Shown: positions 36,640 through 45,472 of the stretch, in pieces
Layout: every line of letters begins with the position of its first letter
Numbering within the stretch: the first letter of the stretch is position 1
NCBI RefSeq assembly: GCF_023715685.1
Contig: NZ_JAMBOQ010000001.1
Location: forward strand, 744,001-808,000
Direction: 5' to 3'
DNA length: 64,000 nt
Origin: Priestia aryabhattai
GTDB taxonomy: Bacteria > Bacillota > Bacilli > Bacillales > Bacillaceae_H
Program-made: the position numbers and the translations under genes
The notes under the pieces: generated by a model
Databases searched by the model: none
Told to the model about the DNA's origin: nothing
What the model saw: only the letters and a program-made list of their open reading frames with translations

Positions 36640-37470
36640 TTATTTTTGATAAGCTGGAAGTTGCTTTACTACTTCTTTTACAAGCGATAAAAACTGCTGT
36701 TTTACTTTTTCAGTCGTTTCAATCACTTCTTCATGATTTAACGGCTGATCTAAAATACCAGCTGCCATATTAGAAATACAAGAAATACCTAGTACTTTCA
36801 TACCTGCATGGCGTGCCACAATAACTTCTGGTACTGTAGACATACCGACCGCGTCTCCCCCGATAATGCGAAGCATGCGTACTTCAGCAGGCGTTTCATA
36901 TGTTGGACCTGTATTTCCTACATATACACCTTCTTGTAAGGCAATCTTCAAATCAGCTCCTACTTTCTTCGCCAATTGACGAAGATCCTTGCAGTAAGAA
37001 GTTGACATATCCGGGAACCTTACTCCAAAGTCAGAGTCATTAGGTCCAATTAAAGGGTTGGTTCCAAAGTTATTAATATGATCAGAAATAATCATTAAGT
37101 CTCCTGGATTAAAGGATTCGTTCACTCCACCTGCTGCATTCGTTACAATCAACGTTTCTACACCGATTTCTTTCATTACGCGCACCGGAAATGTTACTTT
37201 ATCAAGCGCATATCCTTCATAAAAGTGAAAACGTCCTTGCATAGCTACAACCGGTACATCATGAATGGTGCCAATTACTAATTGACCAGCGTGACCTTCA
37301 ACTGTTGAAACCGGGAACTCAGGAATGTCGTTATATGGAATTTTTACCGCGCCTTCAATTTCGTCAGCTAATACCCCTAGTCCAGAACCTAAAATAAGCC
37401 CAATTGTTGGTGTAACAGCTGATTGATTTTTAATATATGCTGCTGCTTTTTCAATATATTCTTTTTTCAT
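36640..37470 (-). CDS. punA: Purine nucleoside phosphorylase I (PunA/PupG)
   Basis: 276 residues, trimeric PNP class: GLILGSGLG, MQGRFHFYEGY, VTNAAGGVN, GPTYETPAEVRMLRIIGGDAVGMST (quoted: GPTYETPAEVRML, GGDAVGMST) and the Asn of ISNMAAG. Splits guanosine/inosine with phosphate. Co-transcribed with drm, whose product recycles the released pentose 1-phosphate. Confidence 0.95.
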   Translation of the reverse strand: MKKEYIEKAAAYIKNQSAVTPTIGLILGSGLGVLADEIEGAVKIPYNDIPEFPVSTVEGHAGQLVIGTIHDVPVVAMQGRFHFYEGYALDKVTFPVRVMKEIGVETLIVTNAAGGVNESFNPGDLMIISDHINNFGTNPLIGPNDSDFGVRFPDMSTSYCKDLRQLAKKVGADLKIALQEGVYVGNTGPTYETPAEVRMLRIIGGDAVGMSTVPEVIVARHAGMKVLGISCISNMAAGILDQPLNHEEVIETTEKVKQQFLSLVKEVVKQLPAYQK

Positions 37471-37486
37471 ACTCCATTCCCCCTGC

Positions 37487-38668
37487 TTAATTCAGCTCTT
37501 TTAAAAAACTTTTTCCATGCTTAGGCATTGTTACGCCAAAATTTTCTGCTACCGTTGCGCCAATATCGGCAAAAGTTTGACGAATAGAAAGTTCTTTTCC
37601 TTCTTGCATGCCTTTATTGTATACAAGAAGCGGCACGTATTCACGCGTATGGTCTGTACCATGATGAACAGGGTCATTTCCATGATCCGCTGTAATAATC
37701 AATAAATCATCTTCTTTTAATAAATTAAATACTTCTTCTAAGCGTGCATCATATTCTTCAAGTGCTTGCCCATATCCTTGTGGATCACGGCGATGGCCAT
37801 AAAGAGCATCAAAATCAACTAAATTTAAGAAACTTAAGCCTGTGAAGTCCATGTTTAATGTATCAACTAGCTTATCCATGCCGTCCATGTTCGATTTGGT
37901 ACGAAGAGATTTTGTTACCCCTTCTCCGTCGTAAATATCAGAAATTTTACCGATAGCAATAACATCGATGTCATTGTCTTTTAATTCATTCATTACTGTA
38001 CGTCCAAAAGGCTTTAATGCATAGTCATGACGATTGGATGTACGTGTGAAGCTACCTGGTTCACCTAAAAACGGGCGAGCGATAACACGTCCAATCATGT
38101 ATGGATCATCAAGAGTTAATTCACGAGCAATTTCACAAATTTTATACAATTCATCAATCGGAACAATTTCTTCATGAGCAGCAATTTGCAAAACAGAATC
38201 CGCTGATGTATAGACGATTAAGTCACCTGTTTCCATATGCTGCTTTCCTAGCTCATCCAAGATTTCTGTACCAGACGCCGGTTTGTTCCCGATGATCTTT
38301 CGACCTGTTTTTTCTTCTAATTGTGAAATTAGCTCTTCTGGAAATCCGTCTGGAAACACATTAAAAGGCGTATCAATATTAAGACCCATAATTTCCCAAT
38401 GACCTGTCATTGTATCTTTTCCTGCAGAAGCTTCCTGCATTTTTGTATAGTAAGCCAACGGTTTTTCGGCTTTATCAATTCCTTTAATTTCACGGATATT
38501 GCTTAGGCCAAGCTTAGCCATATTAGGCATATGAAGACCGTTGCAGTGCTCTGCAATATGACCAAACGTATCAGCACCTTTATCATTGTATTTTTCAGCA
38601 TCCGGTGATTCACCGATACCTACTGAATCCATGACAATTAAAAATACGCGTTTATATGTATGCGCCAT
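37487..38668 (-). CDS. drm: Phosphopentomutase Drm (DeoB)
   Basis: 393 residues from the ATG at 38668 (GGAGGG). Alkaline-phosphatase superfamily metal motifs: [13 protein letters not shown], phospho-Thr in [28 protein letters not shown] (quoted: [15 protein letters not shown]). Interconverts (deoxy)ribose 1- and 5-phosphate. Confidence 0.96.
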   Translation of the reverse strand: MAHTYKRVFLIVMDSVGIGESPDAEKYNDKGADTFGHIAEHCNGLHMPNMAKLGLSNIREIKGIDKAEKPLAYYTKMQEASAGKDTMTGHWEIMGLNIDTPFNVFPDGFPEELISQLEEKTGRKIIGNKPASGTEILDELGKQHMETGDLIVYTSADSVLQIAAHEEIVPIDELYKICEIARELTLDDPYMIGRVIARPFLGEPGSFTRTSNRHDYALKPFGRTVMNELKDNDIDVIAIGKISDIYDGEGVTKSLRTKSNMDGMDKLVDTLNMDFTGLSFLNLVDFDALYGHRRDPQGYGQALEEYDARLEEVFNLLKEDDLLIITADHGNDPVHHGTDHTREYVPLLVYNKGMQEGKELSIRQTFADIGATVAENFGVTMPKHGKSFLKELN

Positions 38669-38828
38669 TTTATTCCCTCCAAATATCAATTTATTTATTC
38701 TCTATAAAATTCCCGTTTGGAAATAATTTAACCATCATCTCTTATTGGTCAGAAGTCTGACCTCTCTATTAGTATAGACGCTTTTTATTTTTTTGTACAC
38801 AGGAATGAAAGTGTTTTCAATCAAAAAA

Positions 38829-38857
38829 CCAATGTCTATGAACTCATTGGACATTGG
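38829..38857 (-). terminator. Terminator of xerD-yqzK
   Basis: CCAATGTC/GACATTGG with a 13-nt loop, then TTTTTTG on the minus strand, immediately past the xerD stop. Confidence 0.8.
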
Positions 38858-38864
38858 AATCTTC

Positions 38865-39758
38865 CTACGCTCGCGGATGAAACTGATTGTATACATCTTT
38901 TAAACGAGCTTTTGTGACATGTGTATAAATTTGAGTGGTCGAAATATCCACATGCCCAAGCATTTCTTGAACGGCTCTCAAGTCCGCGCCATTCTCTAAC
39001 AAATGAGTAGCAAACGAATGCCGTAAAGTATGAGGAGTTAATTCTTTTTCAATTTTTGCTTCAGAAGCTAACTTTTTTAATATTTTCCAAAACCCCTGCC
39101 TTGTTAAGCGCCTTCCGTGATGATTAACAAAAAGTGCTTTGTCCTGTTCCTTTTGCTTTGTTAAAATACTCCGGCTATGCTGTAAATACTCTTCAATAGC
39201 CTCTGTGGCCAACCTTCCGATGGGGACAATTCTTTCTTTATTCCCTTTTCCGATACAACGAATAAATCCCATCGTCAAATGTGCATCATCAATATTTAAG
39301 TTGACGAGTTCAGACACACGAATTCCAGTAGCATAAAGCAATTCAAGCATCGCTTTGTCTCGTATGCCAAAAGGCGTCGAAGTATCAAACACATTTAACA
39401 GCGCCTCTACTTCCTCTGCATTTAACACTTTTGGCAGCTTGCGCTCAAGCTGCGGAGTATCAATATGAACGGATGGATCTGTATCCGCTGCTTTTTCCCT
39501 TAGTAAGAATTGATGAAAAGATCTAGTTGAAGCCACATGTCTCGCAATCGTTTTAGATGACTTTTGCTGATCACTTAAATATTTCAGAAAATTAACTATG
39601 TGGAGTCTTGTTACTTCATTAAATGATTTCAGCTGCTCTACATGCTCTAAATATTGAGCATATTTTTTTAAATCTCGTTCATACGAATCAATCGTATTTT
39701 TCGCCAGTCCCCGCTCTACTACTAAATAATGAATAAAATCTTGAATTTGATCATTCAA
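38865..39758 (-). CDS. xerD: Tyrosine recombinase XerD (RipX)
   Basis: 297 residues. N-terminal core-binding SAM-like domain, C-terminal catalytic domain with [40 protein letters not shown]. Resolves chromosome dimers at dif with XerC/CodV. Next to fur and drm as in B. subtilis. Confidence 0.96.
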   Translation of the reverse strand: MNDQIQDFIHYLVVERGLAKNTIDSYERDLKKYAQYLEHVEQLKSFNEVTRLHIVNFLKYLSDQQKSSKTIARHVASTRSFHQFLLREKAADTDPSVHIDTPQLERKLPKVLNAEEVEALLNVFDTSTPFGIRDKAMLELLYATGIRVSELVNLNIDDAHLTMGFIRCIGKGNKERIVPIGRLATEAIEEYLQHSRSILTKQKEQDKALFVNHHGRRLTRQGFWKILKKLASEAKIEKELTPHTLRHSFATHLLENGADLRAVQEMLGHVDISTTQIYTHVTKARLKDVYNQFHPRA

Positions 39759-39764
39759 TAGCCT

Positions 39765-39992
39765 CTACTCCCCGTTTTGATAAAACATAAATAAACGCTC
39801 TAGCCACGTCTGATCTTTGTTAACACTTGCTTGCATGACCTTAACAGCTGAACCCGACGGCTCATCATAACGTTTATAATTTTGATACTCTTGAGATACC
39901 CATATCATTCCAAAATAAAACAAAAGAGTAAACCCGGTAAATAAGATAAATACTTTACATGTATTATATACCATTTCAACCCATGATTTCAT
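39765..39992 (-). CDS. yqzK: YqzK, DUF4227 small membrane protein
   Basis: 75 residues from the ATG at 39992 (GAGGAATTG site). One transmembrane segment (about residues 12-32) then a Tyr/Lys-rich tail (SQEYQNYKRYDEPSGSAVKV). Six bases before xerD. Function unknown. Confidence 0.8.
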   Translation of the reverse strand: MKSWVEMVYNTCKVFILFTGFTLLFYFGMIWVSQEYQNYKRYDEPSGSAVKVMQASVNKDQTWLERLFMFYQNGE

Positions 39993-40169
39993 GTAAACAA
40001 TTCCTCCAATTTTTGATTCTATTAGAAGATATGCCAATTGGGACAGGTTTTATACATGTTTCTTATCTTATATGCCGAGTTCTCTCCTGATCATTTCCTT
40101 CCTTTCTATAAAACCATATAGCTTATAACCTCGTCATTTCATTATTTTCTATTTATGTACAACAAAAAA

Positions 40170-40190
40170 CCTTCTCCATTAGGGAAAAGG
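40170..40190 (-). terminator. Terminator of fur
   Basis: CCTTTTCC/GGAGAAGG stem with a 5-nt loop, then TTTTTTG on the minus strand. Confidence 0.8.
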
Positions 40191-40193
40191 CTT

Positions 40194-40646
40194 TTACTGC
40201 TTGTCTTCTTTATCCTGACAGCGATGGCAAATGCCATGAAATGTCAAGCGGTGATCTTTAATTTTAAAATTCCATTGCTTTTCCACAATTTCTTCAACGT
40301 CTTCAAGCAAATCTTCTTGAATTTCGTCCACAGATCCACATTCCATACACACAAGGTGATGATGAAAGTGTGCGGCTCCTTCTTGTCTTAAATCGTAGCG
40401 AGAAACGCCATCGCCAAAGTTTATTTTATCAACAATTTTAAGTTCAGTTAACAATTCTAACGTACGATAAACAGTTGCCAATCCAATTTCCGGAGACTTT
40501 TCCTTGACGAGGAGATATACATCTTCGGCACTTAAATGATCCTCTTCATGTTCAAGAAGTACTCTTACAGTCGCCTCACGTTGAGGTGTCAATTTATAGC
40601 TAGCTGAGTGCAACTGCTGCTTAATTCGCTCAATTCGACTTTCCAT
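40194..40646 (-). CDS. fur: Ferric uptake regulator Fur
   Basis: 150 residues from the ATG at 40646 (GAGGGAGGG). Winged helix KLTPQREATVRVL and GLATVYRTLELL; metal sites HFHHHLVCMECGSVDE (CxxC) and CHRC. Iron-dependent repressor. Could be confused with PerR or Zur, but position between xerD and spoIIM is that of fur. Confidence 0.92.
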   Translation of the reverse strand: MESRIERIKQQLHSASYKLTPQREATVRVLLEHEEDHLSAEDVYLLVKEKSPEIGLATVYRTLELLTELKIVDKINFGDGVSRYDLRQEGAAHFHHHLVCMECGSVDEIQEDLLEDVEEIVEKQWNFKIKDHRLTFHGICHRCQDKEDKQ

Positions 40647-40677
40647 AATTATTCCCTCCCTCGCCATTCACTAATCC

Positions 40678-40705
40678 ATTATATCAGATGTGTCGAGGGT
40701 GTCAA
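40678..40705 (-). promoter_or_regulatory. Sigma-A promoter of fur
   Basis: Minus strand TTGACA (40705-40700), 16-nt spacer, TATAAT (40683-40678): both boxes perfect. An AT palindrome-like TTATTATTAATAA at 40713-40725 just upstream could be a Fur/PerR operator but matches neither consensus well. Confidence 0.8.
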
Positions 40706-40758
40706 AATAAAGTTATTATTAATAAGAAAAAAGAATTCTTTTTATTTAATACTTATTC

Positions 40759-41403
40759 TTACTTATTTAATAGAGCCATTACACTTTTCATTAAAGTAGG
40801 TGATACGTAAGCTTCAACTGTAGCTGCACAGGCAACCAAACATATCATTGCAATCATGGTACCGCTATAGCGTAAAAAGGATGCGGAAATAGGCTCCGCT
40901 GTTTTTTTAAAAAACTGCTGCCGCACAAGCTTCAAAGAAAATGCAACTGAAGCTGCAGACAGGATCAGAAATGCCGGTATGAGAAAGATATTTTGCGGCA
41001 TAACAGATACAAAAGATAGTACAAACCCAGAGAGTCCCATTTGATTGACTAAAAAACCTACGGTAAAGCCAATCACCATTCCTTTTAAAAATAGCAAAAT
41101 CAACACCACAGGCAAACCAATAATTGCAATTCCTAATATCCAAATGAGCCCCAAGTATTTAACATTGTGAAAAAAACTTTGCTGAAACATTTCAACGCTG
41201 CTTGCTACTTCTCCATTCTTCACCTGTCCGAAAAACCGGTTTAAATAGAAGTACAGGTCTTCTTTTTGATCAAGCGTCAAACTATTTACAACAATAGCCC
41301 CAAAAATGATTCCCATTAAAAACAGCACGGTCACAAACAAATAAATAGAACTGTTTTCTTGAAAATGTCTTGCATACGATAATGGCAATTGTTTTTTTCT
41401 CAT
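40759..41403 (-). CDS. spoIIM: Stage II sporulation protein M (SpoIIM)
   Basis: 214 residues, five or six membrane helices, cytoplasmic N terminus. Scaffold of the DMP engulfment complex in the mother cell membrane. Good AGGAGG before the ATG at 41403, and a sigma-E promoter upstream. The 3' end runs into an AT palindrome (AAAAAGAATTCTTTTT, 40728-40743) that might serve as a weak terminator. Confidence 0.94.
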   Translation of the reverse strand: MRKKQLPLSYARHFQENSSIYLFVTVLFLMGIIFGAIVVNSLTLDQKEDLYFYLNRFFGQVKNGEVASSVEMFQQSFFHNVKYLGLIWILGIAIIGLPVVLILLFLKGMVIGFTVGFLVNQMGLSGFVLSFVSVMPQNIFLIPAFLILSAASVAFSLKLVRQQFFKKTAEPISASFLRYSGTMIAMICLVACAATVEAYVSPTLMKSVMALLNK

Positions 41404-41431
41404 CGTCTTCCTCCTATTAATCGCTTAATAG

Positions 41432-41459
41432 AGTGTATGATAGAGTACAAAAACTATGC
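41432..41459 (-). promoter_or_regulatory. Sigma-E promoter of spoIIM
   Basis: Minus strand GCATAGTTT (41459-41451) and CATACACT (41439-41432). The -10 is an exact match to CATACAMT; spacing equals that at dacB. spoIIM is sigma-E controlled in B. subtilis. Confidence 0.7.
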
Positions 41460-41515
41460 CAAGAATCTTTTAAATCTATCACATGGAAGAAAGGGCCGTT
41501 CTGCTTAATAAAAAA

Positions 41516-41627
41516 ACGGGCACCTCTATTAGTAGATACCCATTTTTCTATTCAGCTTAATAGCCCATCTGCTTTGAACTCACAGTCGATGAGCACTACA
41601 TTTTCTTAAAGAGTTAGAAGTGCCCGC
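41516..41627 (-). ncRNA. Structured ~110-nt element, three-way junction ending in a U tract
   Basis: Minus strand: outer helix CGGGCAC-TCT / AGA-GTGCCCG, then TTTTTTTATT. Inside are a branch closed by AACTC/GAGTT (with CTCA/TGAG in it) and a branch closed by AGAT/ATCT that carries CTATT/AATAG. It starts ~90 nt after the nudF stop and ends ~110 nt before the spoIIM start. It could be a long terminator, a small RNA or a leader. It shares its layout, not its sequence, with 1984-2078. The rest of the gap 41404-41715 holds only the spoIIM promoter. Confidence 0.45.
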
Positions 41628-41715
41628 ATACCTGTTCTTTCCTAACATCAAATTACATTTCAATGTAAACTGCTAAATTGCTAGATTACCGTTCATATGT
41701 AAAAGAAAAACTCTC

Positions 41716-42267
41716 TTACTCTCCTAATCCGCTTTTCAACTGTAAGTATTGCACAGCATATGCTGTTTTTGCATCATAAATTTCCTTGTTTTGAATAAGA
41801 GTAAGAGCCTCATCTACGGTAACTTCCATCACTTCAACAAATTCATCTTCATCTAATTCCGCTTTGGTGGTCATCATTTTTAAATCCTCCGCTAAATAAA
41901 GGTGAACCAGCTCATCCGCAAAACCTGGTGATGTATAAAAAGAAATAATATGGCTAAGCGAATCCGTTGTATAGCCTGTTTCTTCTTCTAACTCACGTTT
42001 TGCCGTGACAATCGGCTCTTCTCCTTTTTCTAGCTTGCCGGCTGGAATTTCGACTAAAATACGATCCATCGGTCTACGATACTGCTTGACCATAACCATT
42101 TTATGATCGCTTGTTAACGCAATGACAGCTACGGCTCCAGGATGCTTAACTACTTCTCTCGTACTCGTTTTTCCGTTTGGAAGCTCTACTTCTTCTAAGT
42201 ACAAATCAATCACTCTTCCTCCAAACAGCTTTTCAGAAGACAGCATTTTTTCTGTTAAATGATCCAT
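41716..42267 (-). CDS. nudF: ADP-ribose pyrophosphatase NudF
   Basis: 183 residues. Complete Nudix box GKLEKGEEPIVTAKRELEEE-TGY (Gx5Ex7RELEEETG) near residues 80-102. Hydrolyses ADP-ribose to AMP and ribose 5-phosphate. Divergent from mciZ, as in B. subtilis. Confidence 0.94.
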   Translation of the reverse strand: MDHLTEKMLSSEKLFGGRVIDLYLEEVELPNGKTSTREVVKHPGAVAVIALTSDHKMVMVKQYRRPMDRILVEIPAGKLEKGEEPIVTAKRELEEETGYTTDSLSHIISFYTSPGFADELVHLYLAEDLKMMTTKAELDEDEFVEVMEVTVDEALTLIQNKEIYDAKTAYAVQYLQLKSGLGE

Positions 42268-42338
42268 TTTCTACACCTCGTTCTATTTTTTTGACTCTTA
42301 CATATATTCTATCATACGAATCTTGGGAGGTAGAAAAA

Positions 42339-42506
42339 ATGAAAGTTTATGTTCATGAGAAGCAAATCATTTTGGTCGGTAAAGCATGGGAAATCAAACA
42401 AAAGTTAAAAGAATACGGCGAGCAATTTCAATATGTTGATGAGTGGACCAAAGCTATCTCTCAAAATTTCAACTCTTACAAACAACAAGCAGACTGCAGA
42501 CACTAA
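42339..42506 (+). CDS. mciZ: MciZ, mother-cell inhibitor of FtsZ, extended form
   Basis: 55 residues, MKVYVHEKQIILVGKAWEIK then QKLKEYGEQFQYVDEWTKAI. The central IILVGKAWEI(K/R)xKLKEYGxxFQYV matches the 40-residue MciZ of B. subtilis almost throughout. MciZ binds the C-terminal face of FtsZ and blocks polymerisation in the mother cell. Here ~15 extra residues (SQNFNSYKQQADCRH) follow, the last encoded by the 5' arm of the terminator. Site GGGAGG 7 nt before the ATG. CATACGAAT (42313-42321) resembles a sigma-E -10, but I see no -35 at the right distance. Confidence 0.88.
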   Translation: MKVYVHEKQIILVGKAWEIKQKLKEYGEQFQYVDEWTKAISQNFNSYKQQADCRH

Positions 42507-42523
42507 TTGTGCTGCAGTTTTTT
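42494..42523 (+). terminator. Terminator of mciZ, stop codon in the loop
   Basis: CTGCAG-CAC / GTG-CTGCAG stem followed by TTTTTT; the mciZ TAA is at 42504-42506 inside the loop. Confidence 0.85.
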
Positions 42524-42534
42524 AATCTTCTTAT

Positions 42535-42564
42535 TTGAGTTTCCCTCTATCATAGCGCTACAAT
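42535..42564 (+). promoter_or_regulatory. Candidate sigma-A promoter of yqkF
   Basis: TTGAGT (42535-42540), 18-nt spacer, TACAAT (42559-42564), 35 nt before the yqkF ATG. Confidence 0.5.
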
Positions 42565-42599
42565 AGATAGAAACAAATAAAAAATAAGGAGTGACATAT

Positions 42600-43517
42600 A
42601 TGGAAAAAAGACGCTTAGGTACTTCAGATTTGCTCGTCAGTACATTAGGTTTAGGATGCATGTCTCTTGGAACGGAACAGAAACACGCTGTCAATATGAT
42701 TGATCAAGCTCTGGAATATGGCATTAATTATTTCGATACAGCAGATTTATATGATTTTGGCTTAAACGAGGAGTTTGTGGGACAAGCCCTAAAAAAACGC
42801 AGAAATGATATTGTTTTAGCCACAAAAGTAGGAAATCGCTGGAATGATACAAAAGACAGCTGGACATGGGATCCGTCTAAAGCTTACATAAAAGATGAAG
42901 TAAAAGAAAGCCTGCGCCGTCTTCAAACGGATTACATCGATTTATATCAACTGCACGGAGGGACCGTTGAAGACAATATTGAGGAAACGATTGAAGCATT
43001 TGAAGAATTAAAACAAGAAGGCGTCATTCGCTACTATGGTATTTCATCTATCCGCCCGAATGTGATTCGAGAGTATGTGCAAAACTCTTCTATTGTCAGT
43101 GTAATGATACAATACAGCTTGTTAGACAGACGTTCTGAAGAAAGTGCACTTCCTCTTTTACATGATAACGGCATTAGCGTTGTAGCCAGAGGTCCAGTAG
43201 CTAAAGGGTTGCTAACCGAAAAAGGAGAGCAAAAGCTTGCTGCATTCCAGGATAAGGGCTACTTAGATTATAGCGGTACGGAATTAGCAAAAACGATAGA
43301 AGCATTTCGTCACGTACGACCAAATCACTCTCTGAATTCAACTGCACTTCAATACTGTTTAGCTAATCCTACGGTAGCCTCAGTTGTAGCAGGAGCAAGC
43401 TCTTCTTCTCAGCTTCGTGAAAACGTAAAAGCTGTCGAGGCCTCCCCGCTCCAGCCTATTGAAGTTAACAAGCTGCAATCGATCTTTAAAGCAAATCAAT
43501 ATGAAGCTCATCGTTAA
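42600..43517 (+). CDS. yqkF: Aldo/keto reductase YqkF
   Basis: 305 residues from the ATG at 42600 (AAGGAG). AKR fold: N-terminal LGTSDLLVSTLGLGCMSLG, FDTADLYDFGLNEE (catalytic D, Y), catalytic Lys in LATKVGNR, YQLHGG, then the NADP site. Physiological substrate unknown. Confidence 0.9.
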   Translation: MEKRRLGTSDLLVSTLGLGCMSLGTEQKHAVNMIDQALEYGINYFDTADLYDFGLNEEFVGQALKKRRNDIVLATKVGNRWNDTKDSWTWDPSKAYIKDEVKESLRRLQTDYIDLYQLHGGTVEDNIEETIEAFEELKQEGVIRYYGISSIRPNVIREYVQNSSIVSVMIQYSLLDRRSEESALPLLHDNGISVVARGPVAKGLLTEKGEQKLAAFQDKGYLDYSGTELAKTIEAFRHVRPNHSLNSTALQYCLANPTVASVVAGASSSSQLRENVKAVEASPLQPIEVNKLQSIFKANQYEAHR

Positions 43518-43522
43518 AAAAT

Positions 43523-43546
43523 AAAAGCGCCGATAAAGGCGCTTTT
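43523..43546. terminator. Bidirectional terminator between yqkF and yqkE
   Basis: AAAAGCGCC/GGCGCTTTT stem with a 6-nt loop and A/T flanks; it touches the yqkE stop codon. Confidence 0.88.
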
Positions 43547-43796
43547 ATTTTTTAAATTCAGACCATTTCAAATCACTTTCATTTAACAGCTCTTCAAACG
43601 ACTTATTTTTTTCTTTTTCTTTTCGAATTCGAGCAGCTTCTTTACGCTCTGTTTCTTTCTGCTCTTTTTCTTTTAAAGAAAGCGCCTGTTTTTTAGCTTG
43701 AAGCTGTTTTAATAAGCTATCATTTAGCTGATCTTTGATACTGAGCTGATCATTTTGTTTTTGTGCTGATTGTTTTTGCTTTTTTTTAGCCATCAC
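43545..43796 (-). CDS. yqkE: YqkE, DUF3886 charged coiled-coil protein
   Basis: 83 residues, almost entirely Lys/Glu/Gln/Arg and predicted helical, ending FEELLNESDLKWSEFKK, the YqkE signature. Function unknown. Starts ATG at 43796 with a weak site (GGGGGAATTGTG... includes GGGGG). Confidence 0.8.
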   Translation of the reverse strand: MMAKKKQKQSAQKQNDQLSIKDQLNDSLLKQLQAKKQALSLKEKEQKETERKEAARIRKEKEKNKSFEELLNESDLKWSEFKK

Positions 43797-43857
43797 AATT
43801 CCCCCGCTACTTTAATTGAGAGATATTGTATCATATTCTTGCTTTTGTTACCAAAAA

Positions 43858-44526
43858 TCAAAATGCATCTAGTTTTACATGTTCATCAATGATTAAAGTT
43901 GGCTCTGTAGACTGTTGAATATCTTCTACCGTATAGCCTTTCGCTACTTCGACAAGTTTTAGACCTTCTGCCGTAATATCAATGATCGCTCGATCTGTAA
44001 TAATACGATCCACTACTCCTTTTCCTGTCAGAGGGAGGCTGCACTCATTTAAGATTTTAGGTTCATCTTTTCTTGTCACGTGTTCCATAATAACAATGAT
44101 GCGCTGCGCTCCGTGAACTAAATCCATTGCACCGCCCATTCCTTTAATCATTTTTCCAGGAATCATCCAGTTCGCCAAGTCACCAGTTTTTGAGACTTCC
44201 ATGCCTCCTAAAATCGCAATATTAATATGCCCTCCGCGAATCATTCCAAACGATTCAGCACTGTCGAAGTAAGAAGCCCCCTTTGTCGCCGTTACGGTTT
44301 CTTTGCCTGCATTAATTAAATCGGGATCTACTTCTCCTTCTTTCGGATATGGTCCGATTCCTAGCAGACCGTTTTCAGATTGAAGTACCACCGTTTTATT
44401 ATCTGAGATATGATTAGCCACAAGCGTTGGAATACCGATTCCAAGGTTCACATAAAATCCGTCCAAAATTTCTTTTTCAGCACGTTTTGCAATTCGTTCT
44501 CTCACGTTCACGCCGTTTTCAATCAT
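43858..44526 (-). CDS. scoB: 3-oxoacid CoA-transferase subunit B
   Basis: 222 residues. Family I CoA transferase B subunit with the catalytic Glu in [14 protein letters not shown]. Also [14 protein letters not shown] and [13 protein letters not shown]. With the A subunit it moves CoA between succinyl-CoA (or acetyl-CoA) and acetoacetate. 20 nt after scoA. Substrate specificity (Sco versus Ato type) is inferred from thiolase and HMG-CoA lyase next door. Confidence 0.88.
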   Translation of the reverse strand: MIENGVNVRERIAKRAEKEILDGFYVNLGIGIPTLVANHISDNKTVVLQSENGLLGIGPYPKEGEVDPDLINAGKETVTATKGASYFDSAESFGMIRGGHINIAILGGMEVSKTGDLANWMIPGKMIKGMGGAMDLVHGAQRIIVIMEHVTRKDEPKILNECSLPLTGKGVVDRIITDRAIIDITAEGLKLVEVAKGYTVEDIQQSTEPTLIIDEHVKLDAF

Positions 44527-44546
44527 GAAAAATCTCTCCCCTTTTG

Positions 44547-45236
44547 TTATTTTTGAACGGTTAAACGCTCAATACGTTTTTCTTGTTCACCAATAATTAA
44601 TGATTGAACATACACACTCGGTGTATGGATAATATTTGGATCAAGTGAACCTGTTGGATGAAGTTCCTCAACTTCTGCTATCGTCACTTTTCCTGCTGCT
44701 GCAATCATTGGGCTGAAATTCCGCGCTGTCTTGTTATACACTAAGTTCCCCATATGATCAGCCTTCCAAGCTCTGACCAAACTAAAATCAGCTTTTAACG
44801 CCTCTTCTAATAAATATTCTTTCCCATCAAATACACGTACTTCTTTTCCTTCAGCAATTGGTGTTCCCACTCCCGCTGGTGTATAAAATGCAGGTATGCC
44901 CGCTCCGCCGGCGCGAATCTTTTCAGCTAGCGTGCCTTGAGGTAGCAATTCTACTTCAATTTCTCCTGACAATACTTGTCTTTCAAACTCTTTATTTTCT
45001 CCCACGTAAGAACCAATCATCTTTTTAATTTGTTTATTTTTCAGAAGCAGTCCAAGTCCCCAGTCGTCTACGCCGCAGTTATTTGAAATTACGGTTAAAT
45101 CTTTTACCCCTGTTTCAACTAACGCTAAAATCAAATTCTCTGGAATTCCACATAAACCAAAACCACCGACCATAATCGTAGCACCGTCGTGAATATCTTT
45201 CACCGCTTCTTTAAACGACGTATGTACTTGTTTCAT
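44547..45236 (-). CDS. scoA: 3-oxoacid CoA-transferase subunit A
   Basis: 229 residues. Signature [28 protein letters not shown], and [16 protein letters not shown]. First gene of scoA-scoB; the ATG at 45236 has AAGGGGTGG. A promoter and a cre-like site lie directly upstream. Confidence 0.88.
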   Translation of the reverse strand: MKQVHTSFKEAVKDIHDGATIMVGGFGLCGIPENLILALVETGVKDLTVISNNCGVDDWGLGLLLKNKQIKKMIGSYVGENKEFERQVLSGEIEVELLPQGTLAEKIRAGGAGIPAFYTPAGVGTPIAEGKEVRVFDGKEYLLEEALKADFSLVRAWKADHMGNLVYNKTARNFSPMIAAAGKVTIAEVEELHPTGSLDPNIIHTPSVYVQSLIIGEQEKRIERLTVQK

Positions 45237-45260
45237 ACATAACCACCCCTTCGTTATTTT

Positions 45261-45274
45261 TGAAAACGCTTTCT
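45261..45274. promoter_or_regulatory. cre (CcpA) site at scoAB
   Basis: TGAAAACGCTTTCT matches 13 of 14 cre positions. It lies between the -10 box (45280-45285) and the scoA start, where CcpA would block RNA polymerase. Confidence 0.65.
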
Positions 45275-45279
45275 AATCT

Positions 45280-45307
45280 ATTATAAAAGATTTTTATTTC
45301 TTTTTAA
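45280..45307 (-). promoter_or_regulatory. Candidate promoter of scoAB
   Basis: Minus strand TATAAT (45285-45280) preceded at 16 nt by TTAAAA (45307-45302); weak -35. A second TTGACA/TATAAT pair (45352-45326) has only 15 nt spacing. Confidence 0.5.
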
Positions 45308-45391
45308 ATATATATATAACTGAAAATTATAATTTAATCATTTTTTTGTCAAAAAAGTTATATTACTAGACAAAGTAAGGAGAAAAACAAA

Positions 45392-45436
45392 AACGCCACA
45401 AGTTCCAAAGCAGTATGTTTGGAATCTGTGGCGTTG
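45392..45436 (-). terminator. Terminator of the thiolase gene
   Basis: AACGCCACA-TTCCAAA / TTTGGAA-TGTGGCGTT long stem, then TTTTGTTTTTC on the minus strand, 37 nt after the stop. Confidence 0.85.
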
Positions 45437-45472
45437 TGATATAGCTTTAATGTTTGTTAAAACTATATCAAA

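Noticed and set aside
40713..40743. Fur/PerR-like AT palindrome and AAAAAGAATTCTTTTT palindrome near the fur promoter
   Set aside because: Neither matches the Fur or PerR consensus well; AT-rich DNA yields such symmetry by chance, and the second may simply be a weak spoIIM terminator.
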